Positions 32,952 to 42,143 of a DNA stretch of 64,000 nt are shown piece by piece. The DNA comes from Streptomyces sp. NBC_00568. GTDB lineage: Bacteria; Actinomycetota; Actinomycetes; Streptomycetales; Streptomycetaceae. The translations under genes were made by a program, and so were the position numbers. Each line of letters opens with the position of its first letter. The stretch's first letter is position 1. Below the pieces are notes generated by a model that was not told the DNA's origin, did not search any database, and saw only the letters and a list, made by a program, of their open reading frames with translations. The DNA lies in NCBI RefSeq assembly GCF_026341855.1, contig NZ_JAPENW010000001.1:6687001-6751000 (forward strand), in the 5' to 3' direction.

Positions 32952-34664
32952 TCAGTGTCCGGCGGATTCCTCCGGGCGGGCGTGGCGCGGCAGGAGGAAT
33001 GCGAGGAGGAAGGTCAGGGCGAGCATGCCGTCGACGATCCAGAGCAGTGTCTTCATGACGGAGCCGAAACCACTCTGGAACGCGGACGACGCGGTGGCCC
33101 CCAGCGCGGCGGAGATACGGCCGCCGGCCTGGGGCGAGGTCGCGGCGGACCGGGCGTCCTTCTCCAGGCGGGCGCAGGATGCCGGGGTCGCGGCAGGGTC
33201 CTTGGCGACGGCGCGGTCCGAGGCGCACGTACGCAGGTCCGCCACGACGCGCTCCTGAGCCGCGGGCGAGACATGCGCGGCGGTCAGCTGCCCCCGCAGG
33301 TGGTCCGAGCGGTGGTCGACGGCGGTGGCGATCCCGCCGCCCAGCAGACCGAAGAACGCGGTGCCGAGGATGGCCACGCCGAAGGCGCCGCCGAGCTGCT
33401 GCACCGCGGTCATCGTGCCGGACGCCGAACCCGTCTCGTGCTGCTCGACGCTGGCGAGCACGATGTCGAAGAACGGGGCCATGAGCAGGCCCATTCCGAT
33501 GCCCGTGACGAGCAGCGACGGCAGGAGCTGCCAGGGGCCGACACCGGCTCCCACCTGGTCGAGGGTCAGCCACACGCCGAACACGCCGACCGCCATGACC
33601 AGCGCGCCCGCCTGAAGCACGGCGCGTCCGAAGCGGACCACACCCTGAGCCACGCCGAAGCCGACGATCATGCCGCCGGACCAGGGCACCATCACCAGTC
33701 CCGCCTTGAGCGGCGAGTAGCCGAGGCCGATCTGGGTGTAGAGGTTGAAGACCAGCATGAAGCCCTGCATGGTCGAGAAGAAGACCAGCCCGAGGATCAT
33801 GCCGCCGCTGAAGCCGCGCTTGCGGAAGAGGCTGGGGACGACCAGCGGGTCCCGGCCGGCCTTGCTGCGCTGCGACTCGTACCGGGCGAAGACGAGGAAG
33901 ACGATCACCGCGGCGCCCATCATCAGGAACGTCCACACGGGCCAGTCGTACTCACGGCCCTGCACCAGCGGGAAGATGATCAGCAGCGCGGCCAGTGAGA
34001 CCAGGAGCATGCCGGGGATGTCGAGGCGCGGCTTGCTGTCGGACCGGCTCTTCGGCAGGTAGCGCACGGCACCGAGGAGCGCCGCGGCACCCATCGGCAG
34101 GTTGATCAGGAAGATCATGCGCCAGCCGGTGCCGAAGTAGTCGGCGTCCACGAGCCAGCCCGCCAGGATCGGCCCGCAGACCGCGGACAGACCCATGACC
34201 GGGCCGAACATGCCGAAGGCCTTCTGCGACTCCTTCGGCGGGAACATCTCCTTGATCATGCCCAGGCCCTGCGGCAGCATCACGGCGCCGAACAGTCCCT
34301 GGACGACGCGCGCGCCGATCAGCATCTCGGGCGACACGGATATCGCGCAGAGCAGCGAACCCAGGGTGAAGCCGGCGGCTCCCACCAGGAACATGTTGCG
34401 GCGCCCGTGAATGTCCCCGAGCCGCCCTCCGGTGACGAGCCCGACGGCCATCGAGAGGGTGTAGGCGGCGGCGAGCCACTGCAAGGTGGAGGCGCTGCCG
34501 CCGAGGTCGGCCCGCATGGAGGGACCGGCGATGTTCGTGACGACGGCGTCGAGGAGATCCATCACCTCGGCCGCCAGGATCACGAAGAGCGCAGCCCAGC
34601 GCCACCGGTACGGCGCTGGTGAGTCGATGGGCGTCTCGGCGGACGCGACACCGGTGGTGGACAT
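32952..34664 (-). CDS. MFS exporter, DHA2/EmrB-QacA family
   Basis: The 570-residue drug:H+ antiporter-type permease has about 14 hydrophobic segments, motif A GGRLGDIHGRRNM after TM2, and a long hydrophilic extracellular loop near residues 465-530 with two Cys (LRTCASD, ASCARL) before the last helix. The ATG at 34664 follows GAGGAG; the frame extends to 34793 but that part lies in the operator array. It is divergent from a TetR gene with five operator-like sites between, a standard resistance pair. Likely substrates are toxic organic compounds or antibiotics (inference). Confidence 0.87.
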   Translation of the reverse strand: MSTTGVASAETPIDSPAPYRWRWAALFVILAAEVMDLLDAVVTNIAGPSMRADLGGSASTLQWLAAAYTLSMAVGLVTGGRLGDIHGRRNMFLVGAAGFTLGSLLCAISVSPEMLIGARVVQGLFGAVMLPQGLGMIKEMFPPKESQKAFGMFGPVMGLSAVCGPILAGWLVDADYFGTGWRMIFLINLPMGAAALLGAVRYLPKSRSDSKPRLDIPGMLLVSLAALLIIFPLVQGREYDWPVWTFLMMGAAVIVFLVFARYESQRSKAGRDPLVVPSLFRKRGFSGGMILGLVFFSTMQGFMLVFNLYTQIGLGYSPLKAGLVMVPWSGGMIVGFGVAQGVVRFGRAVLQAGALVMAVGVFGVWLTLDQVGAGVGPWQLLPSLLVTGIGMGLLMAPFFDIVLASVEQHETGSASGTMTAVQQLGGAFGVAILGTAFFGLLGGGIATAVDHRSDHLRGQLTAAHVSPAAQERVVADLRTCASDRAVAKDPAATPASCARLEKDARSAATSPQAGGRISAALGATASSAFQSGFGSVMKTLLWIVDGMLALTFLLAFLLPRHARPEESAGH

Positions 34665-34780
34665 CGGAACTCCTCGTGAAGAGGCCACGCCACGGTGACG
34701 AACCGGTGGGCGCGGTGGGTGGACGGATGCGACTGCCCGGCTCGCCGGCACGGAGTGGGGGACGGGCGACGAGACACCGA

Positions 34781-34917
34781 GAACACTGTTCAATCTAACA
34801 GAACAGTGCTCACCGAGAGAACAGCGTTCATTAAGATATAGCGCAACTCGAGAGCGCGGACAAGATATATCGCGTCCTGTCGAGGTGAACGCCGCTCATC
34901 GAGAGAGAACACTGCTC
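34781..34917. promoter_or_regulatory. operator array between MFS exporter and TetR
   Basis: Copies of an 11-bp palindrome GAACA-s-TGTTC occur at 34781-34791 (perfect), 34801-34811, 34819-34829 and 34907-34917 (one mismatch each), with a weaker copy at 34887-34897. Between them lie two direct copies of AAGATATA-K-CGC (34833-34844 and 34862-34873). The array covers the whole divergent promoter region. Confidence 0.7.
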
Positions 34918-34939
34918 TCCCGACGCCTAGACTGTCCTC

Positions 34940-35713
34940 ATGAGCGACGCGGCCGCCGGCACCCCCGCACCACCTCCGCCGTCTCCCTGGGAGCGCGAAC
35001 GTCCCGTTCGCGCCCGGGCGGTCAGCGACCGCGCACCCCTGTCACGCGAACGCGTCGTCGAGGCCGCCTTCACCGTCCTGGACCGCCAAGGACTCGACGG
35101 TCTGTCGATGCGCCAGGTGGCGGCCGAACTGGGCGTCACGGTCTCCGCCCTCTACGCCTACGTCAGCTCCAAGGACGACCTTCTGGAGCTGATGTACACC
35201 CGGCTCTTCGACGGCTTCGCGATCCCCGAACCCGACCCGGAGCGGTGGCAGGAGCAGGTGCGGGACTACGCCCGCTCCTGGCGGCAGTGCCTGTCGTCCC
35301 ATCGCGACATGGCCAGGATTTCCATGGCCCACGTCCCCTTCACCGCCGAACTGCTGCCGCACGTCGAGGCCTTGCTCGCCGTCTTCCGCACCGCCGGACT
35401 GCCCGACCGCATCGCGGCCGAGGCCGGTGACCTCATCTCCACCTACATCGACGGGTTCGTCCTGGAGGAGGGCATGTGGCAGGACCGGGCCGCCCAGCAG
35501 AGCGGTGACGGTTCCTCCCTGGCCCGTCCGGACTGGCGTGAGATGGCCGACGAGATGCAGAACTACTTCGCGTCCCTGCCCGCGGCGGACTTCCCCCATC
35601 TGCGCGCCCTGTCCGGGGTGATGGTGACGGACTCCTCCGACGAGAGGTTCGAGATCGGTCTGGAGATCATGCTGCGCGGCCTGGCGAGCTATCTGCCGGA
35701 CCCGGCGGCCTGA
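34940..35713 (+). CDS. TetR-family regulator of the divergent exporter
   Basis: The 257-residue repressor has the HTH at about residues 37-85 (REALVEAAFTVLDR-like segment, LSMRQVAAELGVTVSALYAY) and a C-terminal tetracycline-repressor-type helical domain. About 35 disordered residues rich in Pro/Ala precede the HTH. The start at 34940 lies 22 bp after the last operator copy. It very probably binds the GAACAsTGTTC sites to repress both itself and the MFS gene. The inducer is probably an exporter substrate. Confidence 0.85.
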   Translation: MSDAAAGTPAPPPPSPWERERPVRARAVSDRAPLSRERVVEAAFTVLDRQGLDGLSMRQVAAELGVTVSALYAYVSSKDDLLELMYTRLFDGFAIPEPDPERWQEQVRDYARSWRQCLSSHRDMARISMAHVPFTAELLPHVEALLAVFRTAGLPDRIAAEAGDLISTYIDGFVLEEGMWQDRAAQQSGDGSSLARPDWREMADEMQNYFASLPAADFPHLRALSGVMVTDSSDERFEIGLEIMLRGLASYLPDPAA

Positions 35714-35905
35714 GCGACCACGCATCTGCCTGACCCGGCGGACGAGCGACCACGGACGCCCGCCGGACCCCGGACGCCGGCTGATCCGCGACACCGACCG
35801 ATCCCGCGACACGACACCGCCGTCCGGGGCGGCCTCGCCCCGGACGGCGCCAGGGCGCGAGGACCGAACAGGCCGCCGTGGACCTGCCCTCGCCGGCCCT
35901 GGTGA

Positions 35906-36697
35906 TCAGTTGTTCCAGCTCTCGTCGTACGGATCGCGCGGTGTCGCGACCGGCCTCGCCGCACTGACGTCGAGGAACGGGATGATGCCGCCGTTGACCG
36001 GGTCCTTCGTGCGCTTGCCGGTGTAGGTGCCGGTGACCTCGAGCCAGGTGTCCGGCCGGAGGACGGGCGGAATCCGCCCGGTCAGGCCGATCTTGACCGG
36101 TTGGGCGTCCGCGGCGCAGCAGTTGAGGGCCATGCGGACGAGATACGGGGTCCCGGCGTGGTCGAGTGCGAGGAAGCCGGAGATCTTCACCTGCCGTCCG
36201 CCGAGGGAACGGCCGTGGTCGTACGCCGCCCGGCTCGCGTAGTCGACCAGGCCGAGCGGGACCGGGTCGCCCGCGGGCAGCTTGGCGTAGCCGAACGGCG
36301 CCTGCAGCGCCGTACCGGTGCGCATCGCGCTGTAGGACCCGAGAGCGGGCGGGGCGACCAGGATGAGCGCGAGCAAAGGCAGGACGAGGAGCCACGAGAT
36401 ACGCGGTTCGCGATGCGTGTGACCGTGCCCTTGCGTGTCGTCCGCGGACCCGTCCTCGTACCCGTGCGCTTCCTCGCCGTCGCGGGCGGCGTCGGGGCGG
36501 TCGGCGGAAGCCGTTCGGTGCTCGCGCACCTCGTACCAGACCGTGGCGAGGGCGGTGACGACGAGCACCACACCCGCCGCGAGCAGCAGGGGCTGCAGAC
36601 CGGCCTTGACGTACCGCAGATAGAGGTCCGAGACGCTCGCGTGCAGCACCGCCGCTCCGACGAGGAAGAGCACGGCCGCCTGTGCCTGCCGGTTCAC
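35906..36697 (-). CDS. TIGR03943-family permease-associated protein
   Basis: The 263-residue protein has two N-terminal membrane helices (AAVLFLVGAAVLHASVSDL; PLLLAAGVVLVVTALATVW), a His/Asp/Glu-rich cytoplasmic loop (HGYEDGSADDTQGHGHTHRE) that could bind metal, a third helix, and an extracellular C-terminal domain with a Cys-Cys pair (ALNCCAADAQ). TIGR03943 proteins are always next to the DUF318/ArsP-type permease, as here, with a GTGA overlap. The pair is thought to act in metal or metalloid transport. The His-rich loop supports this but does not prove it. Confidence 0.8.
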   Translation of the reverse strand: MNRQAQAAVLFLVGAAVLHASVSDLYLRYVKAGLQPLLLAAGVVLVVTALATVWYEVREHRTASADRPDAARDGEEAHGYEDGSADDTQGHGHTHREPRISWLLVLPLLALILVAPPALGSYSAMRTGTALQAPFGYAKLPAGDPVPLGLVDYASRAAYDHGRSLGGRQVKISGFLALDHAGTPYLVRMALNCCAADAQPVKIGLTGRIPPVLRPDTWLEVTGTYTGKRTKDPVNGGIIPFLDVSAARPVATPRDPYDESWNN

Positions 36698-37740
36698 AGC
36701 AGCACCGCCCCGATCAGAACGGACATGAGGATCGCGAGGGCGAAGGTGGCGGGCGCGAACCGCAGGGCGAATCCTCGGCCGAACGTGCCGACCTGCATGG
36801 CGAAGAGCTTCAGGTCGATCATCGGTCCGACGACGAGGAACGCCAGCCGGGCGGTGAGCGAGAACTGGTTCAGCGAGGCGACCACGAACGCGTCGGCCTC
36901 CGAGCAGATCGACAGCAGCACGGCCAGGATCGCGAGGGCGAGGACCGACACCACCGGATTCCCGGCAGCGGCTTGCAGCCAGCTCGCCGGGACGACGGAC
37001 TTGAGCGTGGCCGCGGCCATCGCGCCCAGCACGAGGAACCCGCCCGCGTGCATCACGTCGTGCCGCACCGAGCCCCAGAACGCCGCCCCCTTGCCGAGGC
37101 CTTCGTGTGCCGGCCGGCCCGGCGGGCGCAGCCAGTCGGTACGACCGAGACGCTGCCACAGCCAGCCCATCGCGCAGGCCACGAGGAGACTCGCCACGAA
37201 ACGGGCGAGGACCATCTCCGGGTTCCGCGGGAAGGCGACGGCCGTGGCCGTGAGCACGATCGGATTGATCGCCGGTGCGGACAGCAGGAAGGCCAGGGCC
37301 GCCGCCGGAGTGACACCGCGGCGCACCAGCGCCCCGGCGACCGGCACGGAGGCGCACTCGCAGCCGGGCAGGATCGCCCCGGCCATCCCGGCGACCGGCA
37401 CGGCGAGGGCCGGGCGCCGGGGCAGCGCGCGGGCGAAGAACGACGGCGGGACGAACACCGCGATGACCGCCGACAGCAGCACACCGAGCACGAGGAAGGG
37501 CAGCGCCTGGACCACCACCGCGACGAACACGGTCATCCAGCTCTGCATCACCGGTGTGGACAGCGCCCCGCGGATCGGGCCCTGTGCCGCGATGACCAGC
37601 AGCAGGAGCATCGTCAGGGCGAGCGGTGAGTTGATGTTCCAGCCCTGCCGGCCCTGGCGGTCGCCTCCGTCCGGCCGGCCCCGGCCGTCGTCCCCGTTCG
37701 GCCGGTGAACCGGCGGCGGGGCTGCCTTGGTCATGGTCAC
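36694..37740 (-). CDS. DUF318 permease (YraQ/ArsP-like)
   Basis: The ~348-residue membrane protein has about eight helices. GAILPGCECASVPVAGALVR (the conserved CxC-containing motif) and AFLLSAPAINPIVLTATAV are diagnostic of the permease/ArsP_1 family, and CSEADAFVVASL marks the second half. The GTG at 37740 has GGAGG at 10 nt; ATG 37734 is the alternative. About 30 Pro/Gly-rich residues precede the first helix. Co-translated with the TIGR03943 protein. No recognisable Zur box was found upstream, so regulation is open. Confidence 0.8.
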   Translation of the reverse strand: MTMTKAAPPPVHRPNGDDGRGRPDGGDRQGRQGWNINSPLALTMLLLLVIAAQGPIRGALSTPVMQSWMTVFVAVVVQALPFLVLGVLLSAVIAVFVPPSFFARALPRRPALAVPVAGMAGAILPGCECASVPVAGALVRRGVTPAAALAFLLSAPAINPIVLTATAVAFPRNPEMVLARFVASLLVACAMGWLWQRLGRTDWLRPPGRPAHEGLGKGAAFWGSVRHDVMHAGGFLVLGAMAAATLKSVVPASWLQAAAGNPVVSVLALAILAVLLSICSEADAFVVASLNQFSLTARLAFLVVGPMIDLKLFAMQVGTFGRGFALRFAPATFALAILMSVLIGAVLL

Positions 37741-38120
37741 GCTTGCGGTACCTCCGGTCGGGGAAGGGCTCGGGCTCGGGCTGCTGATGCCCCTCCGCCT
37801 TGAATACGCCGGTTCGGCCACAGCTTCTCACCGGGTGTCGCCGGGATTGCCTCCGCCCGGGCGAATCTTGACCTGCGCAGGACCGAGCAGCGGCGACTCA
37901 CGCCCCTCGGCCGTCGTGAGCGGCCGGTTCATCCTCCGTCGCGCGCTCGGGGCGACGGCTACCACTCCTGGTCCGATTTCGCTCCGCGTTCCGGCCGTTG
38001 CGAGATCTCTTTACGTCGCTGTCATGTACCTGTAGCTTCCGGCCGCAAGGGCTTTCAGGAACTTGCCGGTTCTCCTTGCAATGCAACTCCCCCTCCCCAG
38101 CCCCGCATTGGAGACGCCCC
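37741..38120. other. divergent promoter region, permease and amylase
   Basis: No gene. It contains the promoters of the minus-strand permease and of the amylase, with MalR-like repeats at 38052-38081. Confidence 0.45.
38052..38081 (+). promoter_or_regulatory. MalR/LacI-type direct repeats upstream of amylase
   Basis: CTTTCAG (38052-38058), CTTGCCG (38062-38068) and CTTGCAA (38075-38081) resemble the CTTGCAG direct repeats known from Streptomyces amylase promoters, where the maltose regulator acts. They lie 40-69 bp before the start codon. Confidence 0.45.
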
Positions 38121-41090
38121 ATGAGACGCAGACCCCAACGCCCGCCGCTACGAACACTGGTGGCGCTCGCCGCGGTGACCGGACTGTTCGGACCGACCCC
38201 GCCGGACGCGGCCTCGGTCCCCCTGGAGAGCACGGCCGCCACCTCCGCCACGGCGACCGTCTTCTACTACACGAAGACCAAGAACTGGCCCACCACATAC
38301 CTGCACTACGCCCCCGACGGCGGCTCCTGGACCACCGTGCCCGGCGTCCAGATGGAGGCGGCCTGCACGGACTGGGTGAAGAAGACCGTCGACCTCGGCT
38401 CGGCCGCCGGACTGCAGGCCACCTTCAACAACGGAAGCGGCACCTGGGACAACAACGGCGGCAGCAACTACGCGCTGGGCACCGGCACCATCACCGTCAA
38501 GGACGGTGTGATCGCCCACAGCGACCCGTGCGCCGACACCGGCACGGGCAGCGGCAACCAGGCCACCGTCTACTACTCGACCGCCACGTCCGGCTGGACC
38601 ACGGCCAACATCCACTACGCGCCCACGGGCGGCTCCTGGACGACGGCCCCCGGCGTCGGAATGGAGACCGCCTGCACCGGCTGGTGGAAGAAGACCCTCG
38701 ACATCGGTACGGCGACCTCGCTCAAGGCGGCCTTCAACAACGGCAACGGCGTCTGGGACAACAACAACGGCACCGACTACGCGATCCCGGCCGGCACCAC
38801 GACCGTGAAGGACCGGACCGTCACCGCCGACGCCAAGGACCCGTGCGCCGCCGAAGAACCCGACACCGAGGCACCGACCGCGCCCACGAAGGTCACGGCG
38901 ACCGCCACCAACACCTCGGTGGTGGTGGGCTGGGACCCGGCGACCGACGACACCGCCGTGACGAAGTACCAGCTCACCCGCACCGGCGGCACGAAGGGAA
39001 GCGTCGTCACCGACGTCGGCTCGACGGTGTACTCCGACACGGGCCTTGAGGAGAGGACCGACTACACGTATACGGTCAAGGCGGTCGACGCGGCCGGGAA
39101 CACCTCGCCCGCCTCCGCCGCGGCCACCGTCACGACCGGGGAGAAGGCCCCCGCCCCGGCATCGGGGACCCCGCTCGGCACCGACCCGCGCAAGGACCCG
39201 ATCTACTTCGTCCTCACCGCCCGCTTCTACGACGGCGACAGTTCCAACAACCGCGGCGGCAGCCAGGACGTCAAGTCGGGCAACGCGGCCAACAACGACC
39301 CCATGTTCCGCGGGGACTTCAAGGGTCTCGTCGACAAACTCGAATACATCAAGGCGCTCGGATTCTCGGCCGTCTGGATCACCCCGGTCGTCCTCAACCG
39401 CTCGGACTACGACTACCACGGCTATCACGGCTACGACTTCTACAAGGTCGACCCGCGCCTGGAGTCCGCCGGAGCCTCCTACCAGGACCTGATCAACGCG
39501 GCCCACGCCAAGGGCATGAAGATCTACCAGGACGTGGTCTACAACCACAGCTCCCGCTGGGGCGCCAAGGGCCTGTTCACCCCGACCGTCTACGGCGTGC
39601 GGGACACCCAGTGGAGCTGGTACTACGACGAGAAGAACGAGGGCATCGAGTACGACGGCCTGACCGTCGAGCCCAAGTCCGGGAAGTCGTACTACAACGG
39701 TGACCTGTGGTCGACCGCCGAACCCTCCGGCAACACCTGTCTCAACTGGGGCAAGCCCACCGGAGGAAAGAGCGCCGAAGGCTACACCGTGTACAACTGC
39801 CAGTGGCCCAGCCCGACTTCGGGCATGTTCCCGAAGGCGTACTACCACCAGTGCTGGATCGGCAACTGGGAGGGCGAGGACTCCCGTTCGTGCTGGCTGC
39901 ACGAGGACCTCGCCGACTTCAACACCGAGAACGCCACCGTCCAGAACTACTTGATCGGCGCGTACGACAAGTACATCGACATGGGCGTCGACGGATTCCG
40001 CGTCGACACCGCCGTCCACATTCCGCGCGTCACCTGGAACCGCCGTTTCCTGCCCGCCATCTACGACCGGGTCACCCAGCGGTTCGGCACGGAGGCGGCG
40101 AAGAACTTCTTCGTCTTCGGCGAGGTCGGCGCCTTCGTCAACGACAAGTGGAACCGCGGCTCGGTGAACCACTCCGCGCAGTTCTTCACCTGGAAGGAAC
40201 GCAAGGAGTACAGCGCGGACGACGTGACGGCGGCGATCGAGCAGTACAACTACGAGGAGCAGCTCGGCACCGGCAACCAGCCCACCTCCGCCAACGCCTT
40301 CCTGAGCGGGAACAGCTACCACACACCGGACCGCAGCCAGTTCTCCGGCATGAACATCATCGACATGCGCATGCACATGAACTTCGGCGACGCGCAGAAC
40401 GCGTACAGCAACGGCAAGGACTCCGACGACTCCGTCAACGACGCCACGTACAACGTCGTCTACGTCGACAGCCACGACTACGGCCCGAACAAGTCGAGCA
40501 CCCGCTACAGCGGCGGCACCGACGCCTGGGCCGAGAACATGGCGCTGATGTGGACCTTCCGCGGCATTCCCACGCTGTACTACGGATCGGAGATCGAGTT
40601 CCAGAAGGGCAAGCAGATCGACTGCGGGCCGACCTGCCCGCTGGCGACCACCGGGCGCGCGTACTACGGCGGCCATCTCGCGGGCAGCGTCACGGCCTCC
40701 GACTTCGGCAAGGTCGACTCCGCGAGCGGCGAGGTCGCGACGACCCTCGCACAACCGCTGGTCAAGCACCTCCAGCGGCTCAACCAGATCCGCCGTGCGA
40801 TCCCGGCCCTGCAGTCGGGCCAGTACTCGACGGACGGCATCAGCGGCTCGATGGCCTTCAAGCGCCGCTACACCAGTGGTTCCACCGACAGCTTCGCGCT
40901 CGTCACGGTCACCGGCGCCGCGACATACACCGGCATCCCCAACGGCACGTACACGGACGCCGTCACCGGTGATGTGAAGACCGTGTCCAACGGCACGCTG
41001 TCGGTGGCCGCACCCGGGACGGGAAACCTGCGGGTGTATGTGCTGAACGGGCCCGGCAAGATCGGAGCGGCCGGCCCGTACCTGAAGTAG
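38121..41090 (+). CDS. secreted alpha-amylase/pullulanase-type GH13 with two CBM25 domains
   Basis: The 989-residue secreted enzyme has a signal peptide (basic RRRPQRPPLRT, hydrophobic core, cleavage near residue 31-41), two CBM25 starch-binding domains (about 42-135 and 150-240; near-repeats such as HYAPDGGSW and HYAPTGGSW), an FN3 domain (~255-345) and a GH13 (beta/alpha)8 domain. Catalytic residues are D629 in GFRVDTAVH, E668 in VFGEVG and D786 in VDSHD. It would hydrolyse extracellular starch or related alpha-glucans. Starts upstream of 38121 run into the promoter; GGAG precedes at a normal distance. Monocistronic. Endo specificity (amylase versus pullulanase) is not settled. Confidence 0.9.
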   Translation: MRRRPQRPPLRTLVALAAVTGLFGPTPPDAASVPLESTAATSATATVFYYTKTKNWPTTYLHYAPDGGSWTTVPGVQMEAACTDWVKKTVDLGSAAGLQATFNNGSGTWDNNGGSNYALGTGTITVKDGVIAHSDPCADTGTGSGNQATVYYSTATSGWTTANIHYAPTGGSWTTAPGVGMETACTGWWKKTLDIGTATSLKAAFNNGNGVWDNNNGTDYAIPAGTTTVKDRTVTADAKDPCAAEEPDTEAPTAPTKVTATATNTSVVVGWDPATDDTAVTKYQLTRTGGTKGSVVTDVGSTVYSDTGLEERTDYTYTVKAVDAAGNTSPASAAATVTTGEKAPAPASGTPLGTDPRKDPIYFVLTARFYDGDSSNNRGGSQDVKSGNAANNDPMFRGDFKGLVDKLEYIKALGFSAVWITPVVLNRSDYDYHGYHGYDFYKVDPRLESAGASYQDLINAAHAKGMKIYQDVVYNHSSRWGAKGLFTPTVYGVRDTQWSWYYDEKNEGIEYDGLTVEPKSGKSYYNGDLWSTAEPSGNTCLNWGKPTGGKSAEGYTVYNCQWPSPTSGMFPKAYYHQCWIGNWEGEDSRSCWLHEDLADFNTENATVQNYLIGAYDKYIDMGVDGFRVDTAVHIPRVTWNRRFLPAIYDRVTQRFGTEAAKNFFVFGEVGAFVNDKWNRGSVNHSAQFFTWKERKEYSADDVTAAIEQYNYEEQLGTGNQPTSANAFLSGNSYHTPDRSQFSGMNIIDMRMHMNFGDAQNAYSNGKDSDDSVNDATYNVVYVDSHDYGPNKSSTRYSGGTDAWAENMALMWTFRGIPTLYYGSEIEFQKGKQIDCGPTCPLATTGRAYYGGHLAGSVTASDFGKVDSASGEVATTLAQPLVKHLQRLNQIRRAIPALQSGQYSTDGISGSMAFKRRYTSGSTDSFALVTVTGAATYTGIPNGTYTDAVTGDVKTVSNGTLSVAAPGTGNLRVYVLNGPGKIGAAGPYLK

Positions 41091-41457
41091 CCGCCGCCTC
41101 GCACAGCGCTCGCCTCAAGCGGCCCGTGCCTGGTGCGCGGGTGCGGGAGGGGCGATCACCGTGGTCACGCCGGGTGCCTCACACCCGAGCACGGCACCGT
41201 GATCGCCGCTCCCGGCCGGGGCTCGGCAACGGCTCCCGGCCCCGGGCTCGGCAACGGATCGCCGCTCCCGGCCCCGGGGTGGGACACCGGATCGCCACTT
41301 CCCGCCCCGGGCGGGACAAGGGATCGCGGCTCCCCGCGTCGGAGGAGACGGGACGGGGATGAATGGCGTGGTGTGCGTTGGGTACGCGTCGGTCGATGCG
41401 CCCGGGAGCGAGACCGGCCCGGGTGGCCGCCCGCCCGCCACTACCCCGGGATCTGCC
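41091..41457. other. intergenic with degenerate GC-rich repeats
   Basis: Between 41155 and 41345, phrases such as GGGATCGCCGCTCCC, CGGCCCCGGG and CGGCAACGG recur four to six times in imperfect tandem. No coding region is supported. Confidence 0.45.
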
Positions 41458-41880
41458 ATGGACACGCCCTTGAACAACCACCACCCCACCGCAGCAGCGG
41501 CGACACCGGCCCAGGAGGCGCTGAACACCCTCGCCGAGAACACGCAGGACAGCGCGGCGCTGGACACGCTCGCCGGCAGCGATGTGCTCGTGCCCGTGCC
41601 GGACGACGCCACCGACGCGGACGTCGCCGATCCCACGGCCGTCGCTCTGCCCGTCCTGGAGCAGCCGGGCGGCGAACAGGTGGTTCCGGTGTTCACCTCC
41701 GAGCAGGAGATGGCCGGGCTCCTCCCGTCCGTCTCCCGCTACCGTCTCGTGCCGCTCGGCGCGCTCGCCTCCCAGTGGCCGTCGGACGATCTGGCCCTCA
41801 CGATCGACGCCAGCTCACCGCACGGACTGACCCTCACCTCCGAGGGTGTGCGCACGCTGCTGGTCCGGCCGCAGGGCTGA
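41458..41880 (+). CDS. SseB-family protein
   Basis: The 140-residue acidic cytoplasmic protein has an SseB-type core: SDVLVPVPDD, then ALPVLEQPGGEQVVPVFTS, VSRYRLVPLGALASQW and a C-terminal LTLTSEGVRTLL. The first ~40 residues are Ala/Thr-rich. SseB-like proteins are widespread in Streptomyces but have no settled function; in enterobacteria the name derives from a type III secretion or serine-sensitivity context that does not apply here. The start at 41458 is the first supported ATG. Convergent with the MarR gene. Confidence 0.65.
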   Translation: MDTPLNNHHPTAAAATPAQEALNTLAENTQDSAALDTLAGSDVLVPVPDDATDADVADPTAVALPVLEQPGGEQVVPVFTSEQEMAGLLPSVSRYRLVPLGALASQWPSDDLALTIDASSPHGLTLTSEGVRTLLVRPQG

Positions 41881-42143
41881 CGGCAGCGCCGCCCCGAGGC
41901 GGCCCGCTCTTCCGGGCCCCGCCCCTCTCTCCGCCGAGGGCTGCCCCCGTACGATGAGCTGCCACCGCATGTCCGTGGCCGTCCCGGGCGCCGCCGAGGC
42001 GGGGCGGGGCGTCGGGTGTCGCTCCTCGCGGACGCACCCAGAAGTGCGCCGCCGTCCCGGCGATTCCCGCCACCGGTGGTCGCTCAACGCCTCACCCGGG
42101 GTCCGCGCAGCCGAACTCCACCCCCGCGCACCCCGAGAGGTGG

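Noticed and set aside
38148..40769. 873-codon ORF antisense to the amylase
   Set aside because: Shadow of the high-GC3 amylase gene; Val/Arg/Gly-rich with no domains.
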